This document shows positions 27,098 through 39,847 of a stretch of 64,000 bases of DNA, one piece after another. Every line of letters begins with the position of its first letter. Position 1 is the stretch's first letter. Source of the DNA: Paramecium octaurelia (lineage: Eukaryota; Ciliophora; Oligohymenophorea; Peniculida; Parameciidae); contig CAJJDP010000100.1 in the NCBI GenBank assembly GCA_905182995.1, positions 79,403-143,402 of the forward strand. The letters run 5' to 3'. The position numbers and the translations under genes are program-made. Under the pieces are notes generated by a model. It saw only the letters and a program-made list of their open reading frames with translations, did not search any database and was not told the origin of the DNA.

Positions 27098-29784
27098 ATG
27101 AATTGCTAAAAAGAGTAATTTTAAGATTTGTATGCGGTCTTGGCTTTATCAAAAGATGTTGATGAAGTGATCTTCCCTATCCTAATTAAAATATTAAAAA
27201 GAGAGAAAGTTTAACACTGCCTAGAATTTCTATCATAAAATCAAAATCTAATCCTTGTAGAAATAGAAAGATAAAAGGTAGAAGATTTATCTTTGCTTGA
27301 TAAAAAATAGACTCTCAATGCAGAGATGAGCATTTAGAGAATAAAGAATATTCTCAAAAAAATTAGGGATCATGAATTTAATAAACAGAATTACTCGATA
27401 GATGATTATGAAGAAATTAAAAAGGATCTTATCATATAAATATCAATGGATAAGAAAATTATAGAATTTCTCAAATTTTTAGTTCATCTTACTGCCTTAG
27501 ATGATAAATATATATTTTGTGGGTCGAATTCTCTTCATTTATTAGTATAAATGAAGGCTGATTTGAAGAAATAATGTTTTGAGAATATAAGAATTAGAAA
27601 TACTTCCTTAATAGGAGCTAATTTGGTAAGTTGTAACCTAAGTGGATCTGAATTTGATGATGTCACCATTAGTGGAATAAATTTGAATTAAGCGAAATTA
27701 TTTAATTGCAAGTGGAATAACTTAAGAATAAATGAATTAAACCAGTTAAATGGACATAGTGGATATATCAAGTAAGTTTCTTGTTCTCCAGATTGTAAGT
27801 CTTTAGCTTCTTGTAGTGATGATAATTTGATTAGGTTGTGGAATGCAAAATCAGGAAAAATAAAGTTTGTTTTAAAAGGAGAGAGATAGGTAAATTCAGT
27901 ATGTTTCTCTCTAAATGATACTGCTTTAGCTTCATGTAGTGGTGCAATTGTGTATTTATGGAATCTGAGAACAGAAAAAAAAATATCAAAATTAATTGGT
28001 CATACGAATGATATAAGTACAGTATGTTTCTCTCCTAATGGGACTAAGTTAGTTTCATGTAGTAATGATTAATCTATCCGTTTATGGGATATTAAGACAG
28101 GATAATAAAAAGCCAAATTAGATGGTCATTTGAGTAATGTTAATTCAATCTGTTTCTCTCCGGATGGTGCTACATTAGCATCTGGCAGTGATGATAAGTC
28201 TATTCGTTTATGGGATATCAAGACAGGATAATAAATAGTCAAATTAGATTGTCATTCAAATGATGTAAACGCAGTTTGTTTCTCTCCTGATGGTGCTACA
28301 TTAGCATCTGGTAGCTATGATAAATGTATCCGTTTATGGGATGTAAAGACAGGATAATAAAAAGCCAAGTTATGTGGTCACACAAGCTTTATTAATTCAC
28401 TCTGCTTCTCTCCTGATGGTACTTTGTTGGCTTATGGTAGTAGAGATAACTCTATCCGTTTATGGGATGTTAAGACAGGATAATAAAAAGCCAAATTTGA
28501 AGGCCATTCAAATTGGGTTAGATCAGTGTGTTTCTCTTCTGATGGTTCTACATTAATATCTGGTAGCGATGATAAGTCTATCCGTTTATGGGATGCTAAG
28601 TTGGGACAATAAAAAACCAAATTAGATGGTCATTCAAATGAAGTCAACACAGTTTGTTTCTCTCCCGATGGTGCTATATTAGTATCTAGTAGTGATGATA
28701 AGTCTATTCGTTTATGGGATGTTAAGACAGGATAATAAAAAGCAAAATTAGATCGTCATTCAAATGATGTCAGCACAGTCTGTTTCTCTCCTGACGGTAC
28801 TACACTAGCATCTGGAAGTTTAGATAACTCTATCCGTTTATGGGATGTTAAGGCAGGATAATAAATAGCCAAATTAGATGGTCATTCAAATGAAGTCAAA
28901 ACAGTCTGTTTCTCTCCTGATGGTACTACGTTAGCATCTGGAAGTTTAGATAACTCAATCCGTTTATGGGATGTTAAGACACGATAATAAAAAGCTAAAT
29001 TAGATGGTCCTTCAAATTCCTATGGAATTTCATCAGTCTGTTTCTCTCCTGATGGTACTACATTAGCATCTAGAAGTGATGATAAGTCTATCCGTTTTTG
29101 GGATGTTAAGACTGGGGAAGAAAAGGCAAAGTTAGATCGATAGTCAATGGGAATTTCATCAATCTGTTTTTCTCCTGATGGTACTACATTAGCATCTGGT
29201 AGTTATGATAACTCTATCCGTTTATGGGATGTTAAGACAGGATAATAAAAAGCCAAATTTGAAGGCCATTCAAATGATATCAACGCTGTCTGCTTCTCCC
29301 CTGATGGTACTACATTAGCATCTGGTAGTGGAGATAGGTCTATCCGTTTATGGGATATTAAGACAGGTTAATAAAAAGCCAGATTAGTTGGTCATTCAGG
29401 ATGTATCAATTCAATATGCTTCTCTCCTGATGGTACTACATTAGCATCTGGTAGTAGGGATTCATCTATCCGTTTATGGGAAGTTTGGACAGGAACTAAA
29501 ATTTCTCCTTCTGATAAAAGTTAAAATGAACTTCTTTCCTAATTTAACAAACCCCTTTTATATGATTAATTTTTATAAGGTTTTCATTATTCTATATATT
29601 TATAGAAAACCCAATTGTAACTACACTTCTTATCGCTTCATATCCGCAGTTATAAGCCTTAGGAGCTCTCATTTTTCAAGGAAAATTTACTAATTATTTT
29701 GGACTTGACTTACAATATTTATTTAAAGAAAGAGGAGGTTGTTTTTTATAAACCTAAATCGAAGTACAATGGTAGCAAAATTGA
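27098..29784 (+). CDS. Pentapeptide-repeat / 14x WD40-repeat protein, 886 aa
   Basis: Read with TAA/TAG as Gln, the frame is open from ATG 27098 to TGA 29782-29784 after removing one 26-nt GT...TAG intron at 29580-29605. The intron lies in the C-terminal part and joins FLQ to ENPIVTTLL. Domains seen: an N-terminal helical region starting MNCQKEQFQDLYAVL (about 1-160), pentapeptide-like repeats (about 164-210, e.g. [15 protein letters not shown]), then 14 WD40 repeats of about 42 residues (about 216-800) with consensus [32 protein letters not shown], then a conserved-looking tail rich in Gln. Fourteen repeats would fit two seven-bladed propellers, so a scaffold role is likely (family knowledge); no enzyme motif is visible and the partner is unknown. 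The repeats are very alike even at third codon positions, suggesting recent homogenisation. Start choice: first ATG of the open frame, matching the N-terminus I recall for this family. Confidence 0.93.
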
Positions 29785-32700
29785 GTAGAATCACATTTTA
29801 TAAAACCATTTCAATATTTTTCATAATATATTAATATCTTAATATTCCATTTGGACAATATTTTTTTCTTACATAATTGTGTGAAAAATAACTCACAAAA
29901 CAACTTCAGATAAATTTAATATTGCGTTATCATTTAAGTCTACCTTTCTATCTGTAATTATTTATGTATTATTCATTTTATAATTCCATTTAATTAAAAA
30001 GCTAATTATTGAACTTTTAATATACATCTTTGAGATGTATTGGGAATCAAAAAAGTGATCACCTTAATAATAATAAGCTTAGTAAATTATGAAAAAACAA
30101 AAATAATTTAATTATCAATAGGACATTATCGTAAGGTATAAATTTTTTTTTTATTTGTGAGCTTAGTACTTGCAAAATTGGATTACAATTAATTATTATT
30201 TATTATTAAAATGGTAATTAAAAAAAAAAAAATTTTATAAATTGCAATCTGATTTACTCAAGAGAAACATGAGAAAAAAGAAAATTATTAATATTTTTGG
30301 ACTCAATGAAACGTGGTGAAATGGTTATTAATACATCATATTAAAAATAAGAATGCTGAATTGATTTGCACTTTAAAGATTGTTCTAATCTAGTTTTATA
30401 AACTCACCTAAAGAGCAAGTTTTCTCAGTGGTTTCCTTAAACTAAAAATGGTGAAAACTCTCATTTTACTAAATAACTTCTGTCCTCTGAGATTTTGAAG
30501 CATTTCTAAGGATTCTAAAAGTTATCCTGATTACTCCATGAATTTTTAAATGCAATGAAATGTTAAAATTTAATATTTTTGTAAATGAAAAATATTTAAA
30601 ACACTAACTTATACCATTTTAAATGTTTTACCTTAAAATTCCAGAATACAATGCTTGCAAAAATTCTGTAGTATAAGTATTGCATATCAAATATTAGTAT
30701 TACAAGATGAGTAGCTGGAGCCAATTACAATCAACCTCATATTACAAGCATTTCTTATCAGCTATTACAATATAATTATGGTTCAGTCTTACAAATTATA
30801 AAAAGGTTTTATATAGCCTAATGTGTATTCAGTAGGCAGAGATCTGTTTGAGTGAAAAGATACATTCTTTTTTGCAGGAACTACACTAAATGCACAAGGT
30901 GGTGAATCAAAAAGAGCAAGTCAAAATTGCGGTGATGATTGTTGAATCGAAATAAATAATCCTTGGGTTATTCACTAAATGTCTCAAACTTATGAAATAA
31001 TAATCAAATAAAAATACATTTTTTGTCATTTTTAAGTATTTTTAGAACAAGAACTTTGGTGAATCTTGATACAAATGGAGACAATAAACTTAGGAAATGA
31101 TTAAGAAATTTCAAGGTTGAGACCAGAGTGTAATTACAACAATTATTTTAAGTTTTTCCTTGTTAAATTGATAACATTAAATGAATTAGTAATTTTGTGA
31201 TACTAATAATGTATTACTTTTATTATAGTTCTAAGAATAGCACAATTATTGTTAATTGCTTATTGTAATAATTTCTTAGGTATGCATCATTTTTTGGCAA
31301 CGATTATTTCATGTCGTGCGAAATGAATCATATGAACTAATGAGGAAATTTAAATTTAATATATGTCCCAGTTAATAAAATCATTAAAAAAAATGAATGT
31401 AATTCGAAAGAAAGTAATAATAATATTTTTTGGAAAATTTTTACAAATATTTAATCTATTTAATTGTATGATAAATATGTGTTCACATCTAAAATACCAT
31501 CAAAAAAATAATAAATAACATCTTACTCTAATCTTGTTTATCGCAGAGATGTTGAGACTAAATTACTACTTTGCTTCCAAAGAAATAATGTCACTGATAG
31601 GTTTGAAATCAAAAAAGAGAATACTTTTGGAATACCATCTGTAAATTACTATTATAATTTGTTAATTATTTATTTTAATCTCGGATCTTTGAATACATTT
31701 CTTTTGTAAATTTTATAATGAACAAATAATAACTAAGTTGAACAAATTCAGAAACTCAAAAAAGATATTTTAGTTTTTTTATTATTTTCAATAAAATACG
31801 CATACTTTTTTTAAGTTCATTTCTTGAACAACTAGTTCTAGTTGGATTTTTGTCTAATTTTTGTTGGTAATATCTATTGATTCTTGCTTTGCTTTATAAG
31901 TTATTTTTATGAGCTCTTTGAAATAAATTAACACTATTCAAAAGAGAAAATTTGTAATCGCTATTGAAATAAATTTCTCATATTTGTAAAATACATTTTT
32001 ATTTCTATTTTTTTTCCAAATATTAAATGCAAATATTGAAGGAATAATGTTTTTATCCTCTTATGTAATAGTTTATATCTCATAATCAAATTGTACATAA
32101 AAATTTCCAACACACCTCTTATTTCTACTAATCGAACTAACTTTTAAATGTATTGAATTGCATTTCTGGTTTAAATCCATATAAAAGTGTAGTTGCATTT
32201 CAGCAGATAATTTTAATTCCGCTTTGGGTGGAGCGAGATAGACTTATTCTGTTTAATTCTAATAATTCATTTCCCTTTATTTACATCCTACTTAAGATAA
32301 TAAAACATCGATTTAAAGTAATATAGTTTAAATTATAGTAATAATTAAGGTAATTTACAAAGTAATTTTGTTTGAGATTGGAAGATTATGGAATTATTTG
32401 GGGTTAAATTTAAAATCCACCAAGAAAATAAGAACTAATTTCAAAATATCCTTAACAAAAACAAAAAATATTTATATATGAGAGTTGGATATAAAGGGAT
32501 AAAGCAATAGTTAAGTCATAACAGCTTGAAATTTTATGAAATTTTGAATAAATACAATACTAAAAGTCGATTGGAAATTTTGGAGAGAATATCTAGAATG
32601 TTGGCGGGTTGTACAATGAGAGTGTTAAAAAAGAAAGTTTATGGATAGATATAGTTTAAAATAATTGAGGATAATTTTTTATTTAGATTTAAGTAGTATG

Positions 32701-33977
32701 GTGAATGTTTATGAAGCGGATAGATATGTAAACAAATTGCGATAAGGTCTTGAAAGATTATACATGAAGATTAAGTGATTGCATAGAATAAATATTAATT
32801 AAATAGTGGTGGGTGAGAATATTATTTATAAGGACTGAAGGATGGAAAATGGAGTGGTTTGTGGGAAGAATTTAGTCAATTATCAGAGGCTACTTATTAT
32901 GTTGAATATAAAAATAGTATATAAAATAGAAAATGCGAAGAATATGACATTTAAGTTAATTTCTAAAAGAGAGGAATAATTTGGACAAAAGTTTTTCTTA
33001 ATAAATAGGCTTCTTATTATGTTAATTTATTTATAGTTTTTTTCTGGTTTTTAATAATCAGTTTAGATGATAAGATCTGAATGTCTTTACTAATTATTTG
33101 TTATGAATTATGAAATAATCAATAAAATGATTTGAAATTTTGTTTGTTTTTGAATAAATACCAAAATTTATTCTAATCAACCAAATCTCTCTACTCCTAA
33201 CACTTCATTGTTTCCGTGTTGATTTTATCCTATTTAAATATTGCCTAAATTGGAATAAAATTTAGACTTTTACAAAATTGTAAAAAGTACATTACTTATT
33301 TTAAGCAATACTTCTCCTTTTATTAATTAGAAAGAAATATTTTTTTATTTCCTTATTCTCCTTTTCTATTTCGGTTTAATAAAAATTAAATAATCTGCTG
33401 GATCAAAGGAATCACATCTCCTCTCCAATTATAAATAATTCAATAATTGTTTCATCAACTAGAAATCATCAACTTAAACAAAAGAGTTAATTTAGTAAGG
33501 TTGTTTTCAATTTATTCTAAATTTTGAACTCAATCTTATTTTTATTACCATTAAACATTATAAATAAAATATCTCTTATGGGTGGCTTAAATGTAGATCG
33601 AATAAGATAAAAATTATTGATTTTACATTTTCCTTTCTAAAAGGAATTACAAATGAAAATAAAAAAAACAAGATAAGATATTCACTAAAGAATAGTTGAA
33701 ACAATAAATTCTCAATCCTTAAAATTCATAAATGTTAATTTTTCAAGGCAATTTTATCATTTACTCATATTCTTGATATGTTAGTTGCAAGCAACCAAAC
33801 ATTATTAAGGCCTCTATATCTTTGTTTTCAATTTTTTTAGTCATATCTATTTAGAATTAATCTCCTCTAGTACAATATTCTTTGGAGCAACCTTAAAATT
33901 TATTTGTAATATCCCCAATTTGAGGAGATGCTTATTCTTTATTTTTTTCATATATGTTATATATTATTTCAGAATAA
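29785..33977. other. AT-rich stretch without a recognised gene
   Basis: About 4.2 kb of very AT-rich DNA with long A and T runs. Near 30790-30950 a plus-strand frame reads SYKLQKGFIQPNVYSVGRDLFE, TGA, KDTFFFAGTTLNAQGGESKRASQNCGDDC, which may be a scrap of a decayed surface-protein-like gene. Nothing else was recognised. Confidence 0.45.
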
Positions 33978-36258
33978 GGCAGGCAACATTATCTTAAGTA
34001 ATAATTATGGAATGTTGTTTTAGCCAAAGTTATAACAAGGACTTAAGCCTCCACATTGTTAACAAAATAAACAATTTTTATCAAAGGTTTTGTGTATATA
34101 AATGATTTCTTACATTCCGTTTTGAATTCCGGTGAAATAGCTTAAATTTCTCCAATTTTTTCCTGTTCTCCTTACTTAGTTATTTCCATCAATATATCCT
34201 AACAAAATACATTTTTAGATCCTAAATAGAATTTATTTTTACTCCTTCCTACGTATTACTCTACTGAACCGTATTTAGCACACAGCTTGAATGATCGATA
34301 TTAAGAACAGCAATAGTTATAAAAATAATTTGATTCTTCCATTATAGTCCACTCTTACTCGGAATTATCTCTTTCTTTATCGCTCAACTTTTTTTCGAAA
34401 TAATTTTTTTTGCAGGGATATAAAATATCACACGGTCTAATTTTCTTTTTATTTTTACTTTGATTTTTTAAAAATATGATAATTTTAATAAGTTGGTAGG
34501 ATCTAGATCTAGACGTTAGATTAATCACCAGATTGTTAAATTTACTTATAGGAGTTTTACGGTTATGTTTGAATTTCATTTCTTTGACTAGTCGTCGTCA
34601 ATAACATTAATTTATTTTATGATAACTTCAAATCGCATATAATCATAATTGCGAAAAAATATTCTATTAGCAAATTAAAAAGAAATTCTCTTATATGCTA
34701 ATAATTAAGAAGCAATAAAGTGTGAATAAAATATTTCTCAAATAAAAAAAACTGAAATTGATTTAATTTTTTGAAATATTCAAAAAAAAATAATCATTTT
34801 GATAAACTTCTCGTTCTTAGATTTTTTTTTTGATAATTAAAATTATTTCAATATTTCAATTCTTCAAAACATAATGAATATAAATGATATTGTAATTTGT
34901 AATTTTGATGATTAAATCCTAAACAAATATAGATATATTAGACAAAAGATTTCAACTAAAACTATTTTATCGTATCAATTGAATTATTTAATTTGTTTTA
35001 TTTTTTCATATAAAAGCAGTATATATCTGCTTTGATATTTACACAACTAATTCGCTTAATCAAGACATTATTAGTGTGTAATATAAAATCACAATTTACA
35101 CTAACTTAGGGCAAAAANGGCAGGCAACATTATCTTAAGTAATAATTATGGAATGTTGTTTTAGCCAAAGTTATAACAAGGACTTAAGCCTCCACATTGT
35201 TAACAAAATAAACAATTTTTATCAAAGGTTTTGTGTATATAAATGATTTCTTACATTCCGTTTTGAATTCCGGTGAAATAGCTTAAATTTCTCCAATTTT
35301 TTCCTGTTCTCCTTACTTAGTTATTTCCATCAATATATCCTAACAAAATACATTTTTAGATCCTAAATAGAATTTATTTTTACTCCTTCCTACGTATTAC
35401 TCTACTGAACCGTATTTAGCACACAGCTTGAATGATCGATATTAAGAACAGCAATAGTTATAAAAATAATTTGATTCTTCCATTATAGTCCACTCTTACT
35501 CGGAATTATCTCTTTCTTTATCGCTCAACTTTTTTTCGAAATAATTTTTTTTGCAGGGATATAAAATATCACACGGTCTAATTTTCTTTTTATTTTTACT
35601 TTGATTTTTTAAAAATATGATAATTTTAATAAGTTGGTAGGATCTAGATCTAGACGTTAGATTAATCACCAGATTGTTAAATTTACTTATAGGAGTTTTA
35701 CGGTTATGTTTGAATTTCATTTCTTTGACTAGTCGTCGTCAATAACATTAATTTATTTTATGATAACTTCAAATCGCATATAATCATAATTGCGAAAAAA
35801 TATTCTATTAGCAAATTAAAAAGAAATTCTCTTATATGCTAATAATTAAGAAGCAATAAAGTGTGAATAAAATATTTCTCAAATAAAAAAAACTGAAATT
35901 GATTTAATTTTTTGAAATATTCAAAAAAAAATAATCATTTTGATAAACTTCTCGTTCTTAGATTTTTTTTTTGATAATTAAAATTATTTCAATATTTCAA
36001 TTCTTCAAAACATAATGAATATAAATGATATTGTAATTTGTAATTTTGATGATTAAATCCTAAACAAATATAGATATATTAGACAAAAGATTTCAACTAA
36101 AACTATTTTATCGTATCAATTGAATTATTTAATTTGTTTTATTTTTTCATATAAAAGCAGTATATATCTGCTTTGATATTTACACAACTAATTCGCTTAA
36201 TCAAGACATTATTAGTGTGTAATATAAAATCACAATTTACACTAACTTAGGGCAAAAA
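33978..36258. repeat. Assembly duplicate 4: two 1140-bp copies around N 35118
   Basis: Copy one is 33978-35117 and copy two is 35119-36258, offset 1141, no difference noticed. The unit is very AT-rich with several A and T homopolymer runs and no recognised gene. Confidence 0.9.
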
Positions 36259-38059
36259 TATCATTCCTTTAATTAAACATAGATAACTCAAAAATAATAG
36301 AAAGCAATTGTAAGAAGACCTGCATCAATTAACAGATGTATTTTGATAATCAATATTCAAAAAATAGGTAATTCTCCTTTAAAGATGAATTTGTAATTTT
36401 TCCTTGCTTAAGAATGAATATCTAAAAAATTACATTTATCATTTAAAATAACTCTATGGAATTAACTCAATCATTTATTATTTCTCTTCTACTATCTTTC
36501 TGCAAGAAGAAAAAAATTTTTACAGCATTTCTTAATATATCCTTACTTAAATCTCTGTATTAACTTATCCCTATTGAATATCCATCATCACTTAAAATTT
36601 AAAAAATGTAATTTATCTTAAAATTCATAACCTTAATTGTTTTGGCGCTTATATTTAAGTAGTTACTATGATATTTAATGAACTGTTTAGGCTCTTCAAC
36701 TACCCATTTATATGGATTAAAATTTATTTTGAGGGTTACAATTTCTAATGAAATTCGACTAACAAAATAATTTTATTCTTTAACTTCAAAAATTGGGTTA
36801 AAGAAATATTCCTGAATTTGACTGAGTCTAAATAATTAAGTTTGATTTTGGTTCTGCTTAGAAAACAAAATGATTTCATTAACATAATACAATCTAAATT
36901 ATGAACCATTCATATATATTGCCTATTTTATATATCAATTTTGAGATGGCTTGTAATTTTACAGCATTGTAAGAAATAATTAAATCCTCTTAAATTCGGT
37001 GTTTTAATATGCGGGCGATCAACTAAGGATGCTTTTAGTTTTTCAAAATGGTTGGCCTAGCCATAAGAACCTTTGATCATAATATGTTGAATCAAAATGC
37101 CCTGAACTAAAGAATTCATTTAAGTTAAAAGCTAATAAAGTTTACATTCTTTTTTATAGCAATTAATTTACTGGATTTATTGTAATTTTTCCTTTGAAAA
37201 TTCTATAAATTTCTATTTAAAATGATCAGAAAATTAACATACATAAATTGTTTTCGATTGGTTGAGTTATTTAAGGCTTTTAGAATTTGGTATAATTTTC
37301 ATACTTTATATCTTAAAATTGATTCATTATCAAAATGATAACTTATAAAAAAAATTAATTTTCTTCATAATAATTTTTACAAGAAAAAAGCACAGCAGAT
37401 TTCAGTATTTTTGACTTTGTAAAAAGCATAGTATGTTCAAAAAATCAAATTTACAACTGGTTAAAATTCCCAATAATTACATATGCATCTCAATTATTTT
37501 ATAATTATAAGAAACTAAAATTTATAATAAAAATTTGCAAGAATTGTAGTCTTTAATGCAAAATTGTTTAAAATAAAACTAATGATAAAGCTTACCAATG
37601 GATTTCGAAGTCGATCATGAATTAGGATTAGCTTGCCATAATACAATCTATAATATATTTTGAAGTTATTTTTTTGGATTTACAATCCAATTAAAATACT
37701 AAGTAATGATATTTCCTAATCTATAAGGAGAATGAATATTTTTTGGCAGATTGGATGCAAATTAATTATCAAAATAATTTGGAATGGGAATATTAACATC
37801 TAATATTTTCCTTTGAATTGAGGACAGGTTCAAAAATATCAGAAGAAATTTCATAACAGTAAACATAGGTATCCACATATTCGAAGAAGTTTAAAATGAA
37901 CCAATATAAATTCTAAATCATATTACAATTACATTCTATACATTTATCATATCATTAAGTAACAAAAGCATTATTTTAGATATAATTAATAGAAATATAC
38001 ATTCATAAGTATAAGAAGCATTTATAAAAATTAAGATTCTCATAAATTCTTGAAGAATA
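36259..38059. other. AT-rich stretch without a recognised gene
   Basis: About 1.8 kb of mixed AT-rich sequence, with no open frame showing a known domain and no structured RNA recognised. Confidence 0.5.
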
Positions 38060-38848
38060 TTTTTTTGTTAATTGTAATTGTAAATAGAATAGTTTAATAA
38101 CAGTATCTAATCTTGAACAAGAGACATAAAATGTTAAACATGATAAATTATACATAATTAGGATTTGTCAGGGCTAAATAGCTTAACTTAAGTCAAAAAG
38201 CTCATAGAATTAGCGAAACAGGTAAGAAGACATAAGGCAGATATCTCGGAATTAAATAATTTGATTAAGCGATTAAATAATACTCTTGCAGAAGCTGAAA
38301 AAAATTAAGAGCAAAATAATTAGGGAGAAGATTAGTAAGATTCAAAAATCCGAGAATATTATTAGAGAAACAAGAAAAGATAAGCACAGATTGATATATA
38401 TTGAATAGAATGAATAGTCAAAATTGCCCAGCATAACCAAATTAACCAAAGATTAGACTCCTAATGTAATGATAATTGAATGGTAGAACAGATATAAGGA
38501 GAATTAACATCATCTATAAGGTTTATTAGGAGCTAGATTAAAATTGATTCTAAAAATTAAGGATTAGCATAAATACGTATAAGAAAAACCGAAATCTTTC
38601 AAATATCGCTAGTAGTTGTAGACAAGCTAGTATTAATTGTAGATAAGCTAAAGAAAAATTAAAAAAGTAAGAGTTTGTTTGAAGAATTGAATAACATATA
38701 AAAACATATTACGTAATTGAGGGAAGAAAATAGTTTGAATAAATTGTTAAGTGTTGTAATGAATAATATGCACTTTTATATTGTCAATATGAGAGATTTA
38801 TGTATCATATTAATCATATTTATTGTTAAGAAGAATGAACTACTTTGA
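38060..38848 (+). other. Coding-like relic, coiled-coil type
   Basis: A plus-strand stretch ending at TGA 38402-38404 reads LTQVKKLIELAKQVRRHKADISELNNLIKRLNNTLAEAEKNQEQNN. A 29-nt GT...TAG segment just before it would join it to an upstream frame. A second open frame, 38480-38848 (ATG to TGA, 122 codons), contains LVVVDKLVLIVDKLKKNQKSKSLFEELNNIQKHITQLREEN. Both are heptad-rich and look like parts of one coiled-coil protein, but TGAs separate them and no family can be named. Confidence 0.25.
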
Positions 38849-39088
38849 TTCAAAGTGTTTATTTGGAAAATATTTTTGAATACAAAAATTTAGAATCTGA
38901 AATGGTATGGAGTATAAAATTTCTAGTTAACTAATGTCTCAACCTATTTTTAGCTTAGAATGGTGCTTTCAGGCGAATAACTTAAATCTAAACATAGGAT
39001 CTTTATCTTATTATCGAAATTTTTGATGATTTTTTAATCTGAGGTAAAAGTAGAATATTTGTTAAAATAAATATTTTTAGAATAAAAT

Positions 39089-39847
39089 ATGGCAGATGCC
39101 TCAGTAAATAATCAATCTTTTTTAGCGAACATTAGTAGTCTGTATTTGATGAGCATAGTTTTATGTGCTTTATCAAAGATAAGCTAGAAGGTCTACCAAA
39201 TTATAAATGAAGAACTTGGTTTGCAAATTGTATAAACATTTTCCAAAGGAAGAAAGCTTTAATCTTGGAATATGAGTGATCAATTGGGATTCTTATGCAG
39301 AAGTTATCCTTAATATTTTAACTTAATTAAATCACATTTAAACATATTTGCTATCTAACGTATTATAGTTGATAATTGTTAATTAATCATTCATAATTGG
39401 AACCTTGTTTGAATTTTCTTAAACTGAAGATCGATTGCAATAATAGTAAAAGATATTAAGTTTAACTGTTTTATGCTTTGAGTATGATCAACTTAATCTA
39501 TTTTACATAATTAAATTAAATTAGATAGATTTTGTGATTTAAAGCAAACAACTCCAGGAGATTACACAGTCCTATTTCAAGGATCTCCCTTTGATTTATC
39601 AAGGGAAGAATTAAAATTGAAAATACACAGGAACTTAGTAAAAGTGTTTTATTTTCGAATAAATAATTAAGCAGTGCTCATGTATCATTCAAATATAAGC
39701 AAGAAAACTTAAATTTCTAGAGAAAGCAATATATAAAACTATCAAATACTGCTTAAAACAATTATTACTATTATATTTTAAAATGATATAAATGTAAACT
39801 ATCAAGGGATTAGTTTGGCTGCTAGATAAGCTACAGAGTTGTCATGA
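39089..39847 (+). other. Coding-like relic in two frames, unassigned
   Basis: An open frame 39089-39412 (107 codons, MADASVNNQSFLANIS...) is followed in another frame by a stretch ending at TGA 39845-39847. This contains LKQTTPGDYTVLFQGSPFDLSREELKLKIHRNLVKVFYFRINN. The TPGDYTVLFQG part recalls the cytosolic domain start of OSCA/TMEM63-like channels (TPSDYTVMV), a weak resemblance only. No short intron was found that joins the two frames. The second piece crosses the left boundary of assembly duplicate 5. Confidence 0.2.

Noticed and set aside
27750-29510. CRISPR-like or satellite array
   Set aside because: The roughly 126-bp periodicity is the coding sequence of WD40 repeats, with an intact frame through all units.
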